A stretch of 14,492 nt of DNA from the NCBI GenBank assembly GCA_947581885.1, contig CANPWF010000025.1, positions 1 through 14,492 on the forward strand, written 5' to 3'. Source of the stretch: an uncultured Clostridia bacterium. Its GTDB lineage: Bacteria > Bacillota > Clostridia > Christensenellales > Borkfalkiaceae. The notes beneath the pieces are model-generated. The model searched no databases. It saw only the letters and a program-made list of their open reading frames with translations, and was not told the origin of the DNA. Shown in pieces: positions 14,331 to 14,492 of this stretch. How positions within the stretch are numbered: the stretch's first letter is position 1; each line of letters starts with the position of its first letter. The translations under genes were made by a program, and so were the position numbers.

Positions 14331-14440
14331 CTTCCCCCTTTGGGGGAAGTGTCCCGCAGGGACGAAAGGGGTTGGGGGCATACGAGAAGGCTATAATCAC
14401 GTCATTCCGAGCCGTCCCTGCGGTGCCCTTGCGCAGGGAC
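14331..14440. repeat. Dispersed palindromic repeat, related to the 3355-3557 element
   Basis: Bases 14331-14376 (CTTCCCCCTTTGGGGGAAG hairpin, TGTCCCGCAGGGAC, AAAGGGGTTGGG) match the reverse complement of 3505-3546 with about four mismatches and one indel over roughly 41 positions. Further right CGTCATTCCGAG recalls CGTCATCCTGA in the first element, and GTCCCTGCG (14414-14422) pairs with CGCAGGGAC (14432-14440) around nine bases. A shorter partial copy of the C-run/G-run motif lies at 14289-14306. Between 14141 and 14462 I see no gene, only this repeat, the array and the stem-loop. Confidence 0.7.
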
Positions 14441-14462
14441 GAGTCGCCCCGCCTTATTCTGT

Positions 14463-14492
14463 TCATTCCTTGGGCGGCACGAGCGCGTCCTT
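14463..14492 (-). CDS. Possible C-terminal end of a gene entering from the right
   Basis: The last 30 bases read on the minus strand as nine sense codons (KDALVPPKE) and a TGA stop (14465-14463). The codon choice (AAG GAC GCG CTC GTG CCG CCC AAG GAA) is like that of neighbouring genes and the peptide looks like a normal protein end. The sequence is too short to identify. Confidence 0.35.
   Translation of the reverse strand, partial: KDALVPPKE

Noticed and set aside
14236..14466. 76-codon minus-strand frame across the right-hand repeats
   Set aside because: It runs through palindromic repeats and a stem-loop and has no recognisable protein features.

Overview
The window looks like a chromosomal segment of a moderately GC-rich, Gram-positive gut-type bacterium of the class Clostridia. 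A Christensenellales-like lineage is my guess, not something the sequence proves. The reasons are clostridial-style lipoprotein signal peptides, strong G-rich ribosome binding sites, LytS-type kinase signalling, BspA-type leucine-rich repeats, LamG plus cadherin-like surface modules, and short palindromic dispersed repeats between genes. There are no tRNA or rRNA genes, no CRISPR array and no transposase. Many long open frames lie antisense to the real genes; I treat them as shadows of the GC-rich codon pattern.

Region A (1-3336) is a signalling unit. On the minus strand a membrane sensor kinase (818-2188) overlaps by 4 bases a response regulator that runs off the left edge (1-821). The regulator has a receiver domain and a SARP/SAPR-type winged helix. 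Divergent from them is a small orphan lipoprotein gene (2319-3113). Its promoter has a good -10 box but no -35 box. In the -35 place there are two exact TTTTAGC heptamers with an 11-base period, which is the site geometry known for SARP activators. The kinase promoter is a near-perfect consensus placed so close to the ATG that the mRNA should be leaderless. After the lipoprotein come a 24-bp tandem array and a good terminator.

Region B (3337-3675) is non-coding. It holds a MITE-like palindromic element (about 3355-3557), a perfect bidirectional terminator (3571-3596) and a short direct repeat at the 3' end of the next gene.

Region C (3676-14140) looks like a glycan-use locus. A secreted GH43 enzyme resembling exo-1,5-alpha-L-arabinofuranosidases (3676-4830, minus) diverges from a tight three-gene operon of surface proteins. 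The first is a 1463-residue LamG/cadherin-like protein with a C-terminal Cys plus membrane anchor (5031-9422). The second is a lipoprotein with His/Trp/Cys-rich modules and about 19 BspA-type repeats (9439-11877). The third is a lipoprotein with Ig-like repeats and a beta-rich C-terminal domain (11882-14140). My reading is that the operon holds arabinan-type plant polysaccharide, or a host or microbial surface, at the cell while the GH43 enzyme trims arabinose. The link is from position and domains only.

Region D (14141-14492) has a 23-bp tandem array just after the last stop codon, a perfect 10-bp stem-loop, a copy of the dispersed palindromic repeat inverted relative to one at 3505-3546, and possibly the last nine codons of a minus-strand gene entering from the right. 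The two copies of the dispersed repeat bracket the glycan locus.
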